64,000 nucleotides of DNA, taken from NCBI GenBank assembly GCA_015657535.1, contig JADHZB010001368.1, positions 40,024-104,023 of the forward strand. Reading direction: 5' to 3'. Both the position numbers and the translations under genes were made by a program. The DNA comes from Nephromyces sp. MM_2019. Taxonomy: Eukaryota > Apicomplexa > Aconoidasida > Nephromycida. The stretch's first letter is position 1. Each line of letters begins with the position of its first letter. Below are positions 12,275-25,900 of the stretch, one piece after another. Below the pieces are notes generated by a model that saw nothing but the letters and a program-made list of their open reading frames with translations, ran no database searches and had not been told where the DNA came from.

Positions 12275-13287
12275 TTTGTTCTTCTTTAGCTAGAGTTAAG
12301 TTTGCTTAGATAATTGCCTGTATATGTATTTATTAGTTACTGTAAATCGCATTTTTTCTTTTTTTACAATACTTCTGCCAGGATTAATTAGCGTCAAATG
12401 CATCTAGCAACGAAGAACTATGTAACAATATTGACGCAGATTTAGGAAATTTTATCTAGTTTTTTTAGGCTTTACTTATGGGCACCATATCTTCTGTTGA
12501 ATAGTCTGTTAAACCGATTTTGGCATGTTTAAACCTTTTTTTATGCTGCAGTCGTTTTAGTTTGAACGTTTCTGTAAGATTAGCTCTGTTAAGCGCCTGA
12601 TAGCATATTTATTGTTTGGGAATGGTACGATGAAGTTTCGTTGGCTGCTCAAGCAGCCTAGACTGTAATGAACATAGTGCTTCGCCTTCCACGGCATGGA
12701 ATGCGAATTTTACTATACTTTTTGCTATTCTGTTTCTATTTAAGGAAATAATTGTGGCGCTAAAGTGAGTAGATCTAAACACACAGCTACTGAATCAATG
12801 CCCTTTAAAAGTTAACGATTTTTTCTATCAACCTTGTGCCCGATTGCTTTATTTGTAAAATTATGATTGATTCGGTTTACACAAAACTCTCTTGGTTTCA
12901 TTGAATATGTTGTATATGTTATGCTGGGGTGTTACTGCGTAACATCGCATAGGGATGTACTATTGTATGAAATGGTACGACCCTTGTCGCTCTTACGGTT
13001 GGGCCAATTGACGAGGCAAGCGGTGGTTGATATGGAGCAGCACCGGGTATATGGGGTGTTTATGCTGCGAACATAATTTCGGACTTTCCTGTGCATTCAT
13101 ATTTTTTTCCTGTCTCCTGCGTAACTTGCAAAATTTTCATTGCTTGAGCGCTTCTTCGTTTTACATTGTGTTCGTGTGTTATGCACGAAGGATAAATTTT
13201 TTTAATTTGTGTGTTTAATGTAAAGCATTCCATTTACGGCACCATTTTGGAGTTGGTACTTGTGTGTATTTTTTCTTGTATAGAAAC

Positions 13288-16200
13288 TTATAGGGAATCT
13301 GTTTCTCCCATTAGAATCCCATTTTCCTTTAGGATGTCAGTGTGAGAGTATTGCGCAAGTTTTTTTCCAATTATTAGAAATTGGTTAGTGGTCTTAAAAC
13401 GGAATGATAGGTATTCTTCAAGTTCTACATCATCACCCTGCGTTAACAGGGCTGTTATTGTCCTTTTCAAATGGCTTAAACTTGAAATTGAAATTCCGTT
13501 CACAGAATCAACAATCTCGTTTTGCAAATTGTAACCGCTTGTCACCTCTGATGGGAGTATCTGCAGGCAAATATGTATGAAAATTCAAAATATCCATGTT
13601 TAAGAATCGGATATTAATATTTGTGCATGCCGTAAGCTATTTTTCATTGCCATGTCCCTTCTATTGCAGCTATTTTATCTCTTTTGCGAGTATATTTGCA
13701 CCTGTCACTTTTCATTACTTTCTCTTTTTTGTCTGCCTTGGATAAAATTAGAATTTTGCTAGCAATTTTAATTATCATATTTCGCTATTTATGTAGCCAT
13801 CTGTGATACGCTGTTATTCAGGTATGCATTTTAAGCCCCTATCCATGGGGAGTAAGCATCGTCGAAAAGCATATATTTTCATTGGAGTGCCGTGCTTGCT
13901 TCGTCTGTATATGTTAGCACTGCACTGCTATATTTTAGTAGTCCACGGAAGCAGCCTTACTCTATTAGCTTTGCTCATTTTCTCGTGTTCTTTGTTTTAC
14001 TTTCAAATTTGGTTTACTTGAATTTGCAACTACGTTATTGCAGTTACACTTATAAGCCGAAATTCCAAATTTCTCTCCGAATATGGCCAGCCTTTGCCTC
14101 AAGCGATTTCATTATAATAGAAGTATTGAGCTGCTACTTGATGCATCTTCATGCCATGTTCAATTTTCCTGATTATTTTTCTTTACTTTAAACATTTTAC
14201 CACATATTTTTGAATGATTTCCTTACCCGACTGAGCACCACAAGTTCCTGTTGCACTTTGGATTGGAACTTATTGGCGAATATGTCCGCTGCCACAGCAA
14301 GATGTGCACGATTGAGGCCAACTTTCCGATCGCTAACATAATCTTTTGTTAGGGGGACGAAAATTATACCGGCGATTATGTAATACCTGCTCAAGTATTG
14401 AAAAATTAGATGTATTTTGGTAGCTGCTATGCATCTAGTAGGGACTTTGGTTTTAGATTCTGTTTTCAATCCTCTACTAGATGCCATGTCAAGGATAGGC
14501 TGAGGTTATCTGGATGAAACTTCAATAGATTCGCTGGTTAGCTTTAGATTAGCAGTATTTTATGTGCAGGTGTCATATAATGATATATTTGAATATTACC
14601 TAGGTGTTTGGGCTATCTCTAATAAGGCGCGGATTTATTCTATATGGCAGCTCTTAAGTTTTTGGCAAGAAGTAACTTGCTCTATGTGAGCCTTCGACAT
14701 CAAGCGAAATATTACCCCTTCTTTACCCAGCCTTTTTCCGAATGCCTACCTTGGAATATTATCTTTGGTGTGGCGCGGTACTACGTATCTTGACGGCTCA
14801 AGGGGCACCTGTGAACATTATGTTTTCAGTTTATGCGTTGAGAAATAGTTGAGGCACAACGAATTGATAGTAGGAGGTCAGACATTGAATGTATGCCGTC
14901 GCGGTCTGGTTGGAGAAAAAGCGAGGAACCGTTGGATCGGCGAGAACTAATCCATGCTCTAATATATCCGGCTGAATGGAGTCACTACAAAAGTAAGTAC
15001 GCATGTATTGGAAAAACTCTCTTCGTACGCGGGATCCTCCAGCATTAGCGGATAAAAATTATAAGGTTGAATGCCAAGTTTCCAAGCAAACTGAGTACGC
15101 AATGATGTTCAGTTTGATTCGGGCTATCTCCACTTACATTTACATCGATTATGGTATTATTTCGAAGGATAACAGCAGACACAAACTCTCCGGTGTACTT
15201 CCCCGTAATCAGGTGCTCCACACCGACTCTTTCCTGGCCCCTGGAATTTATCAAAATAAGCATGGATGTATGTCAATGGGCATATCGATCCCGCTTGCTG
15301 TGATAAGCGTGAAGGAAGTTGTTGCTACTTTCATCTCTGAGTGAAGCCGTTTCTGTGTATGCTGAGCCTATTTCGGCATTACATGAAGTGTCACGCTCAG
15401 GACTAGCGCTGCGTGGGTAGTGGTAGAAATGCTCTGGTGTGCAGGCTCCGGCAAGAAACTGCAATTTCCATGCAGAAGCCGCTGTGATTATCTGCTTTAT
15501 AAAACTACCCCACGGTGCTTTAATCTTGCATTGTAGTAGTATTTTGTAGTTTTTTGACAAGAGCTAGTTTATAGCTAGTACAGCTCACCCCAAGATAAGG
15601 TACTGAGTGTTTATACCTTACGTTTATTCAAAAGCACAACAAAACACTCCTGCAATACTGGAATTTCCACATATTCTAACTGCGCACTTGCCTCAATAAC
15701 AATACTAGGATGAATGTAGCCGTTCCATGGATAAATATTACACTCCAGTGAATTAACTTACCTAAGTCTAAACGAGCAGTCTTCCGAGATATCCTCCCCC
15801 ATGATAGAGAGTAGCACGTCACCTCGTCGCAGCTCTGCATTACAAGCTGTTATATTACTATTTTCGCCTATCTCTGCTGTGGTTGCAGTGCAGTCTTTGT
15901 CCATACAGTCCAGCCCTGGCTTGCGACCATGGAATTTTTCGGCAACATCAGTAACGATGCAGCCACTGCGGTCTTTGACGTGAGCATGATCCAATCCAGC
16001 ACTGCTTGGGTCAGTCAAATTAAAATAGCGAAGTAAGCTCTTGTTTCTGGTATGTTGTAGTTCCACGCCAAAGGACGGAAGCCCTGTGTACTTCCCGTGC
16101 TTCTTAATGTCCTCGAGAAAGTGTCTGACCACCGGCACAGGTATGATGTAACCAATAGAGTTGGATTCCGTAAGTCCTTGAAAGGCAACGCCTACTAGTT

Positions 16201-18091
16201 TTCCCTGGCTGTTGATGACCGGTCCTCCAGAATTGCCATGGTTTATAGCGGCATCTATCTGAATTTCTAATAGCCTGTGGATGCATTATAGGTACGTACT
16301 CAAATTTTTATGTGGTTCAAGCTAGGAAAAACGCAGAATAATCACGGAGTTTTACCTATTTTCTCAGCTTCTGCTGCAATAAGAACTTCTCTAGGTAGCG
16401 TAGTACCTCTATATGAACATGTCCTAAATGCAACTTTTGTTTAGCATGGAGCTAGGCAGTTGTATGGTGCCTAAATTTCCTTTTCAAATATGATGGAAGC
16501 CATCATTATGAATGTTCATGCAATGAATAAAAATTTTCACTGTTCTAGAGATATCTGGTATGCCGATGTCGCTTTCAGTAAAACCGCTACGATTTTAGCT
16601 ACATGGGGTAATTAAGACCGATATGTGTGACTGATGATGCTCTGCTTCCAGGCAAGGGGGCCGCCTACCGCATGATAAGCACGAGGCAAACGACGCCTTT
16701 CAAAACGAAGCTGAGTGGCCATCGTTGCTCCAACTGCGGGATTCAATATTGCATATATTATTGCATCGTTTTAAATCGGCAGATAAATTCATGCGTTTTG
16801 TAACGAATAGTTCTTGCATACTCTTTCTGCCCTAACCCAACCTACGGGCACCAAAAGAGCCAACATGTACAACTTTAAGCCTATGCACAAGGGAAAGGTG
16901 AAAGGCGCAAATTCACTCAAAGCTAAGAATTCGCTAAAAAGTTATCTTTCTGTTTACCCATTGCTTCACCTGGTTTTTGAATGCGCGTAAGTTCCCACTT
17001 GGATTCTGCTGATAACTCCTTTGGTTATCGAAATGCTTTCTCCACCTGTTGGGTATCCTATTACTATTACGTCGTCGAATAATTCAGGGATCTCATATAG
17101 CCGCTCAGCGAGCTCTAAGCTTGGTAGTTCTTTCCAAAATATCTTAGATTTTACGATGAGTATCGCTAAGTCAAGCTCGTGCGCCACACTGAATACTTCT
17201 GCTTCGAAGAGCGCTGATATCCTTCGCACAGGAAAAATTATACTACAAATCATTCATGTTGCACTATTTTTCCTGCAACTTGCAAAAATTAGTTGTATTT
17301 AGATATTACTTTAAAAACAGATTCTTTTTGCTGCTGTATTTACAATTTGAAGTTAGCAACTTGCAAAACCTGCAAACCTACCCTGGTCTCTGAACACTGA
17401 TTGATGCTGCGTAAGTCACTACGTGGGCATTTGTTATGATCTTGTCGCCTTCAAAGGAAAATCCTGACCCGCTTGCTCTGGCATAACCTTTCAAAAGCCA
17501 TGGATCACCGAAATCAACAACTTTTCTCACTACATACACTCTTACAGTAGCGGTGATAGAAGCCTTAAGCTTAGGCATATTCACAGGATTTCTCAAAACG
17601 AGATCAAGCTGTTGCACAGCGTTACTAAGGGGCAGCTTAATTGGTGTCTCAGTTGCTAGAAAACCTTCCTCAATCTTTTGCTCTGCATTATCATTCCCCG
17701 TTATAGTCTCTCCTACATACCCAGAGAAATAATTCGACGAGGTTTGCTCAAATGTCGGGTCTGGTAACCTGAATTCTTCATCAGTTACTAACATATGCGT
17801 TGCGGACATACTCTTCTGGTGTGTGTCGGAATCGTTTTCTAATTTTCCCTGAACTGTGAGTACACTAGAGGCCGGGAATTGATACTCCATGGAAGGATAA
17901 TATTCAGCCTTGCAAGGTAGCACACGGAAATGCCACTCGCGAAACCATGAGGTTGCTTCATTTTGCTTGGGTAGCGATGAACTTGGGTGAACCAATATGG
18001 CGTAAAGAAGTATTGTTACCGCTAATATAGACATCTTCAATAACCGAGGAACGTCGCCCTGATTAACCAACGCAGGCCCACTATTATCCAT
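13288..18091 (-). CDS. DegP/HtrA-type serine protease with PDZ region, 696 aa
   Basis: Seven phase-consistent exons: 18091-17382, 17242-16970, 16274-15762, 15240-15138, 14808-14750, 14386-14227, 13560-13288. The N-terminus carries a hydrophobic segment (about residues 20-34), a signal anchor or part of a bipartite organelle signal. A long less conserved region up to about residue 180 follows. The trypsin-like domain has an intact triad: His223 in ITNAHVV, Asp261 in HELDLAIL, Ser343 in INHGNSGGPV. The oxyanion region GYPTGGESISITKGVISR is also present. Downstream are a PDZ-like segment (FGVELQ to RGDVLLSIMGEDI) and a C-terminal region with YYIIAGIIFVPLTKDY, the arrangement of plant-type DEG9/DEG10 proteases and their apicomplexan relatives rather than bacterial DegP with two ordinary PDZ domains. 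These proteases degrade or refold damaged proteins in organelles; the compartment here is not clear from the signal. The 59-base exon at 14808-14750 was found only by completing the conserved LEPSRYVVPRH stretch. The first intron acceptor (17243) is the least certain junction. Confidence 0.92.
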
Positions 18092-21000
18092 GTATATACG
18101 AAGTGTAGCCCTAGCACACGCTAAAAGACTATTTCGTACTGCGAAATTTCTTGTTGCTGAAAAAAATTTTACATGCTAATTTAAAATATTTTACAGAACA
18201 GCCCTGAAAATATCCTGGTACAAGACAGAATTTCACACTCAGCAGCATGAAATTCCACCGTTAGAGCCTGTAAAATTTCAGTGGCAGTCCGTGTGCGGCT
18301 AGAGAACATCTGTGCCCCAAATAAAAATGCCGCCTTTCAGTAGTGTTATAGAACTGCTACTTTTATGGTACGTGTAAGAGTTAGGGCGCACACGAGTTGA
18401 TATGAACCAACGTGCACAACAGGCGCCCAGGCTGGCACTGCTTGGGTTTCTGAGGTGCAGCATTCATGCCTTAATTTGCTACTTTTGCCCTACTTTGCTA
18501 TTTGAGCCAATCATATGAAGCCGAAAACCGTGCAGTGTCATATACTGCTTTAAAGTCCTACAGCATAAATAATGAGAATTCTCTGTTTATTTTAAGTATT
18601 TATTCGTCTCGCCGGCGCAATTTAGCCATTGAGGCCTGTTTCACAGTAGTTCTTTAGACTCGGCGAATAATCCGTCGTAAGGACTACTGTTATTACTGCT
18701 CATGCCATCCTTCTTGAATATGACCTGAATTCCTACTTTATGTGTATTCGAATTAATTCCTGCGGGGTCCGGTAAATCCTGTTCCACATTCATACGAGAT
18801 GCAGCATCATATACCAACATTTTTGTGACCAATTAGCATGATAATAGCATACTTCGTGTACTCGCAATTATGCAATGTCATTGAAGATGGAAAAAGTACA
18901 AAACAGCCGTATTGGGCAGGTACAATATGAAACCCTAAATAAGCTGGTTTGTCTCTTTCCATTAGACAGCATAATAATTTCAACTTGTACTCATAAATAT
19001 TAGTACACTTCTTTATTTATTTACGCCTAAATTGAAAAAAATTTCTATGGGTGTATCGTTTAATGAAATGCATGTACAAATATAGCCATGAAAATAAGGA
19101 CTTGCCGAGGAGTTTCTTCAGCGTGAAGAAAGGCATAACAGTATTCCGTTGCTAGGCCTTACTTCTCTGCAAAATTGTTTTGTCCTATGCTTTAGTATGG
19201 CAGCAAAAAAGTACCGGGCTCTCCGAACAATATTTTATGCAAGGGGTGTTTGTCCTAGCTCCAGGAAATATGGCGCTGTTGCAAGATAGAAGTTAATCAT
19301 ACGCGGTAGCCAACATCAGTGTTGACGTGTTTACTTTGAAATATGTGCAATCTTAGACACGATTTGACCTAACAGCAGTAGTGTGAGACTATTTTTCAGT
19401 GAAAAAACATGGGACACAAAATATCGAAGCAAAGTTTTCGGGAAAATGTTACGATTTATGAGCACATTTCAATAAATAAAAGAAATAGTGCACCCTGAAA
19501 AATACTGTTTCTCTGCTAGCTAATAACTTTTCGATTTGCTATGCTAGTAAATGATATAGTGGTTATCCTATGAAGTTTAGCAACTCTTCTTTTCTAAAGT
19601 ATCCGGCGCTACTAATTCTTATTGACCGGCTTATTACTTGAAGGGACGATAAATTTTTCGCTTGTGGGGAACGTACATTTTTTTTTCTTAGGAAAAAATG
19701 TTCCTGGCTATTACAAATATAGCGAAATATTCTTTCCAGAAAATAAATGGGCAAATTGACCTATATAAAGTTGCGTGATAAACAGCGAATTTCCTTTTAT
19801 TAATGTTTTACCAATTTTGTATGTTGGAAATTTTGATGATTTTGAAATTTGTTCGGCGGTGTATATGTCCAGCTCTGGAGATTTTTCGATTAAAATACTT
19901 TTTTAATGGTTTCACTTTAAAAGAAACTCCCAGATAGCACTTTTATGTTGCTCGCTTATTATTTTCTACTTGATTAAAAAGAATTTAGATGCAGTGAGCT
20001 CCAAGCTACTTCCTTATGTAAAAAAATTTATTACCATCATTCCCTCCATTAAAACTAAAGCGACCACATGATATGCACACGCGCATGATATTTAACACCT
20101 ATCTTCGCATTAAAAAAGTATGTAATTTTAATCTTATGCAATGGTATGTCTAATCACCCAATTACGTTGCTCTAGGCGCTTAATGCATTTTGATGAAAGT
20201 TTAAGCACGGCTGGATTTCATAACCGCATGAGGATAGGTTGAAGAAAGGAAAAGAGAGCGGCAAAAAGTATGACCTAGCAATGCCGTTGACTATTCGAAG
20301 CTATAGCTCTTTTTAGTGCGTATAGAAGGGACTCAGCAGCATACAATGGAAGAGTGACATTATCATGATAAATTCCTAGTTACAAGGCATTACAAAATAT
20401 TTTTTAAGCCCATGCAATTGTTGGTACTCCTTTGATACTTTTTGAAGTGGCAACAGATATGCTCAATTTCCATAACACAGGGGCTCCAAAGTGGTTAATT
20501 TGTGCAAACAGCGAAAAATCAAGCTTCGACTAAAGAAAGCCTATTAGCGAAACTGAGTTCTATAGCTCAAGGTTGCCTGGAATGTGAGGCATAAGCAGGG
20601 CGTAGAACCTGGTGTTAGGCACAGAATAAGAGACTAGAAGAGCACCTCCGTCGATTTAAAGCTAATAATTTATAAGGAGTTTCGCCTGCTTTTTGTCTAG
20701 ATGACTAGGGCATATTTGTACAGCAAGAAAAGTTTGAAAGCGCATGTAACGTGCATCCAGTGAGTGAATTGTCTTATCTAGTTGTAGCTATCCGACTGCT
20801 TGTACATCATTTCAAGTAATATATATCACTACGTATTTTGCGTCATATAACGCGTGGCCGGGCATACGAAGCTCGATATAAGTTTGGTATATGGTACTTA
20901 ATTTTTGCTGTGGCACTTTCCTTATCTGGAGTTAGCCTAGAGTCCATGGTTAGAGTATGCGTTCACAGTACACTTTTGGCGCTGGTGTGTGCAAAACCTT

Positions 21001-21873
21001 ATTTTATAGCACCAGAAGCAGAGCAGAAGCCATTTGTATTATGAGGAGTGGCAAACTTCAGAAGTGTTAGCGAGGAGCATGCTGAGCCACTTTAGTATCC
21101 GAAAGTTCCAAATATGAAACTATCAAGGCTCATCTGAACCCCAGCGTGCCGCACTGACGTTGAAGCAATTCAGTATCACCGTTCCTCGAGGGCCACTGCA
21201 CTTTGAAGGCGATTATTTTCCCGCATGCTATCCATGGAATACATGCTACACTTGCTCTACTCGAAATTCTGTGCTTAAAAACAGTTTTGTGAGCCTGGAA
21301 ACTTTATGTTTCTCTAGGTTTCACATGTTCCTTGAGCGTTTTTTATACTCCAAGGATACCGTTACTTAGGATAAGGATGCAGTTAATGCTAAGCACAAGC
21401 AGAATTTTGTGTTCTGTCTCTTAATGTAATGTGCCTGCGCTAACTGCTGATAGAGAGCGCTAAAAATTCCTTTTTTTTGGAAGGAATTGAGGAACCGAAC
21501 AATTTTTGAAGAGGGGATAACGTAACGTGGAATGCATAGATGAGTCGTCCAGCCCAAAATTGGCGCCATGGGAAGTTCACGTTTGCTAATTCAGAATATC
21601 TTGAGCCTATCCTGCTTTGTATTCTATTTCTCGCTGTAAAACTTTGTTAAAAGTTTTTTTTTATAAAATCAATTGTTGTGTGATAGATGGCTTCTACAGT
21701 TTATTGGACACATCTAGCCCCCTTACATCAACTTCTCTTAGTCACCCGTGGACCACTACATCGCTTCTAAAAATTGTTCCCCTATTTGCTGGTTATATGC
21801 AAAGATCACACTTCTCCACACTGCTACTTTCTCTCCCGTTTACCTCGTGGAACAATCGTTTTATAGTTGCTTG
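18092..21873. other. intergenic, no gene recognised except one doubtful small ORF
   Basis: A+T-rich sequence upstream of the protease gene and of the next plus-strand gene. It holds only short ORFs with no recognisable features, for example 20838-21044 plus, which has a hydrophobic middle but no ATG start, and 21160-21369 plus. No tRNA, rRNA or repeat array was seen. Confidence 0.5.
18641..18820 (-). CDS. possible small protein or terminal exon, 59 aa
   Basis: ATG-initiated ORF of 59 codons with balanced, hydrophilic composition (NVEQDLPDPAGINSNTHKVG, then QVIFKKDG and a Ser/Asn stretch). That is more protein-like than the surrounding ORFs. No family is recognised. It sits about 550 bases upstream of the protease start on the same strand. 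It may be the last exon of an unfound gene or chance. Confidence 0.22.
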   Translation of the reverse strand: MLVYDAASRMNVEQDLPDPAGINSNTHKVGIQVIFKKDGMSSNNSSPYDGLFAESKELL

Positions 21874-22952
21874 ATGACGTCGTTTGACTTTGTGTGCTCC
21901 CAATTCCACAGCAGAAATAAGTATGCGATATTGCTGGCTCTGATATTTCTGGCCACAGCTTGGTGTGGTGATGGAGACAAGAGAGCTTGTGCCACTCGAA
22001 TACCCAGCAGTAAATTCTTCCCTTTTCGAGATGCTTCGGGATATTCTCGGAGCATTCGGTGTAATAAGCCAAGCTCGATTTCAGCTAGATCATCGTTTGT
22101 ACCTAGGTTTCCACAAAATTTTGGCGTTTTAGTAGCCTTTTTAAGGTGTGGTAAATTTATGAGGTCACCACTCTTCTATGGGAATACTCTAGCGGAGGCT
22201 GGCTCAAATTATTGTGAGGTTATGCACTCATGTAGGCCGAAGCCAAAGTTAGAAAAAGCGAAGAAAAATTATCAAAGAGCCCTGGAAATTAAAAATTCGC
22301 ATAAAAATGAGGCTTCAATTATTAGGAAAGCAAAGGTTAGAGGTACAGTTCACTTTCTCAAGGTTATGGTGGTTTGCTTTAAATTGATTCTACTCTTATC
22401 ATGCTTATATTTTGCAGTGTTTAACACATTCCTTATTCTTTAAATTATTCCATTAGCCTATCATTTCACTCATTAACAAATTTACCCAGGTTATGGAAGT
22501 GGCGAGGTCCACGTAATCTCATCCTTTGAATGAAAATTGAAGTGCAGAGTGTAACCAGTGCTAGCTTGTTATGTCTCTAGGATATAGTTTTATGCTGTCA
22601 TAAGATATCGCGGCACCCCCATTTATGTTTTCTGGAAAGCATGTTGCTAGATATATGGAAGTTGCTGGGTTACTCACCTGTTTTTACCCTTCTAAACCTA
22701 TGATATCTTACATAGCTTTTCTATATTCGATGAAATAAACAGGAACAGCGTGAAAAAAAGCTCCAGGAGAATCTTGCCTTCATAGATGAAGTCTTTAAAG
22801 ATTTAACCCCAGAGGAAAGAACTCAGCTGGAGAAAGAAGAGCATGACTATTTAGATGGCGTATGGGTCCCAACTAGTGAAGAGCTTGCATTATCTGCTTC
22901 CAGCGAACCACTACAAAAGAAAGAAAGGGTCCAAAGACGGCACAAAACCTAG
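21874..22952 (+). CDS. secreted or plastid-targeted basic protein, 223 aa, unidentified
   Basis: Two exons, 21874-22335 and 22743-22952, are joined in phase (donor AAAG|GTTAGA, acceptor AACAG|GAACAG). The first in-frame ATG gives a short polar lead and a hydrophobic core KYAILLALIFLATAWC at residues 16-31, a convincing signal peptide. Residues about 35-90 are rich in Ser, Arg, Phe and Pro, like an apicoplast transit peptide. From about residue 115 to the end the chain is very charged and helical (EKAKKNYQRALEIKN, then EQREKKLQENLAFIDEVFKD), ending with a basic RRHKT. I do not recognise the family; a small organelle ribosome- or membrane-complex-associated protein would fit the size and charge, but that is a guess. 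The two exons are clearly one unit because the helical heptad pattern continues across the splice. Confidence 0.6.
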
Positions 22953-25900
22953 CATCAATATTTCTTGAGGCTATTTCATTATAGTCTAGATCTTTGAAAT
23001 TTTTTTTACGTTATTTAAACTGCTATAGAGTGTGTGTTACTGACTTACCGCGATCGAGCATTTCACTTTCATCGGAATGAGTGATTTGTCTTGATAAAGG
23101 ATTGAAATTATTCAAAAAGTTTAGGATAGTATTCTTCTCTGCTTCCAAAACGGGAAAAATTGTGTCATAAATTGCCTTGTCGAAATAAAAAATATTGCGG
23201 ATGAATTTTTAATATTTGTTCTCTTCTTTTTTATTAATGCACTCCTTCACTTATGCATTTATAGCCTGCGCTAATTTTAGGCTTTGCTTCTCTAAATTGG
23301 ATAAATTTTCACGCAGGCTAATTTGCAAAGGTCACCATCTACAAAAAAAGACTCGAAACTTCGCAGCTGTGAAATTTATTTTTTTCTTGGCTTTTTTAGA
23401 TTCTGAGTCTAGGTGGATTTAACCACTGTTCTGCATAATATCCTGCAAAATGAAAGAATAATTTTTAGTTAGCATAGTATTTGCAGCTCTTCGTTTTTAA
23501 TAAAAACGTGAATGCATAACTTTTACTTAAAATATACATCAACACTGAAAAAGGCCTCCTTTGCGATGCGGTTTCGATCTTTAATAAGCTTATTGCTGCC
23601 CTATCGTGTCGGGTGCATCATTATTAGTACTGGCATTGCAGAAAATATTCTGCAGTATTCACGCGTTGCAGAGATTCTAGACTGCATTTTTAAGGTATTG
23701 GTTTTAACGTTTGCTTACGGGAAGAAGCTGGATCCGGATGTGTTTCGCCTCTGGTAAGTGCTGACTTCTCAACCCATGTAGAGCTGCTAAAATCGTTGCC
23801 ACACAGGTCTGACTTTGAATAGCTGTGTGCTTGATCATAGATGCTTACAACATTCTTAATTCCAGCTCAGAGCCTTTTATTGAGCAGTTTTAAATCGCTT
23901 GAAGTAGTTAAAATGGCATTAAAAATAGTTAAATGTACTGGTTGAACTAAAATACTTGTTACGGTGCACTTGTTTACTAAGTGCTTTCAATGGATTGCCC
24001 AGGATTCTTCAACACTTCAGGATCGGTGACGCTCAGAAACGAAGTTTATCTTTGCTCGAGTGCTGTTTTTAGACCTGCATACGTGCTTTATAAAATTTTT
24101 TCTTCTCCAAATTAAAAGGGTGAACTTGCTCGCTTTCATTCCATACTATTCACACAGAAATTTGCATTGGCAACTGATCGAATTTTTTTACTTCAGTTGC
24201 TCATAAGGAAGCCATAACTTTTTGATATATTTCGAATTTGCTGGGTAGCTATGCCACTCAATCTCTAGGCTATTTGGAGCGTTAGCTTATTATCCGTTTG
24301 AGTAGCTTTATTGCTCATTTCTATTTTAAGGTTTGCAGATTTCGACATATTTTTGGCCTATTAGGTGCGCTTCATCTTCTGCTTCTATTATGGAAAAATT
24401 TTTAGTACCACTTTGATAAATTCTCTACTATTTCTACGGGGTCATTTGGTTGCAAAAAATGCGACGAGTTTTTTGAAGCTTGAGGCATATTATTTTGATG
24501 ATGCACTGAAGCTTTGAAGCGTATATTTTTGATAATTTTATATACTTTTCGAGGAAATTGGCGTGGCTATATTAGCTGAGCTACATGCTATTTAATATTC
24601 AGATTGCTTTTGCGCTCACTATGCTGCCGGTCAATTCATAGGTTTAATCTGCCTGTACCTGCAATATGTGAAGTAACTAGGAAACTTGACATGAAAATCC
24701 TATCATGTGGCCTTCGTAGTTTGTAAAAATTTCCGAAAATTAGCAGCTCTTGCAGATCCAAATTACTCATTTAATATGCTATGTATCATTATCTGATTTC
24801 TGTGTGGTTGAAGGTAGATGATATGGAAATGAGTAAGCAAATGCAAAACACAACCTCGATGATCTTGACGTGAGAAGTTTGTTCCTAATCGTTGCAGATG
24901 GCGCTGCATAATTTTTGTCTTTATAGTAGCACTACGAGAGGACCAACAAAGTTTATCCTAGATTACCTGTGACAGATTTAGGCATAATTTTATGAATATT
25001 GGTACAAATTTTTTTAAGTTATACTCGACGCCTGGCGCTGCCTCTTCCTAAGATAAGTAATGGCTATATATGCACTGGCTTCCGTTACTACAAATTTTGG
25101 CTGAAAATGGTGGTATAAGGGGGTTTGCAAAGGCGAATTTAATCTTGTGCATCCCTTTTTGTTTGTTTCTTTGAAACTTCCAGGATTTACGGGTGCGTAA
25201 ACTTTTCTTCAAAATAAAAATTTTCTTCAGCGTATTTTTACCAACTCCTGAAGATAGAAAATTTGGCTGTAGATCTTCTTTGCCCCTCAGCTAAAGTTTA
25301 TGCTTTTCATCGGTGTACGAAAGGTAGCCCCTCTAGAAACTAGTCGGACGTAAATTCAGAGTAAGTGATACTTTTTAATTGCTTTCAATGTGGCAGTAAA
25401 GCGCAAAATTGTGCGCTTGATAGGACGGATGAAAACATATCATTTGGTTAAGGCTTAAACCCTATGTCTTACCTAATTGTGACAAATTATATGATACTGT
25501 AGTTAGTGTCTTGACTTATTTAGTCCTTTGATTTTGCCATCTGGAATAAACTAGTGTGTCTGAAGATGTTTTGGACCCTTAATAACCCGATAGGCGTCAA
25601 CTTAGATATACTTATTGCCAAGGGAGCGCCACTATGGGAAAAATGGAAAAAGTTGCTAGCATTAATGCAGGCTCCCAGAATCGCAGCTGGAGTTGCTTCC
25701 AGGAGAATTTTAAGCATGCTACCATTTGCACCGCCCATTCAAAGATTGTTTTTACCTTCAATATGGAACAAATTATAACAAGCTGTCCTTTCATGTTATG
25801 CTTTCCTCGAAGGTACTTTTGAAAGACTTGCCCGATTATTCGCTCGATAGTAAAATGAGCAACTAAATGCATCTATTATGTATCATAGTTATTGTGACTC

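Noticed and set aside
20838..21044. Short plus-strand ORF with a hydrophobic core
   Set aside because: It lacks an ATG at its start and has no neighbours or homology cue; the signal-peptide look is weak.
25520..25872. Overlapping ORFs on both strands
   Set aside because: Four overlapping frames of 60-86 codons with no motif, no start context and no splice partners.
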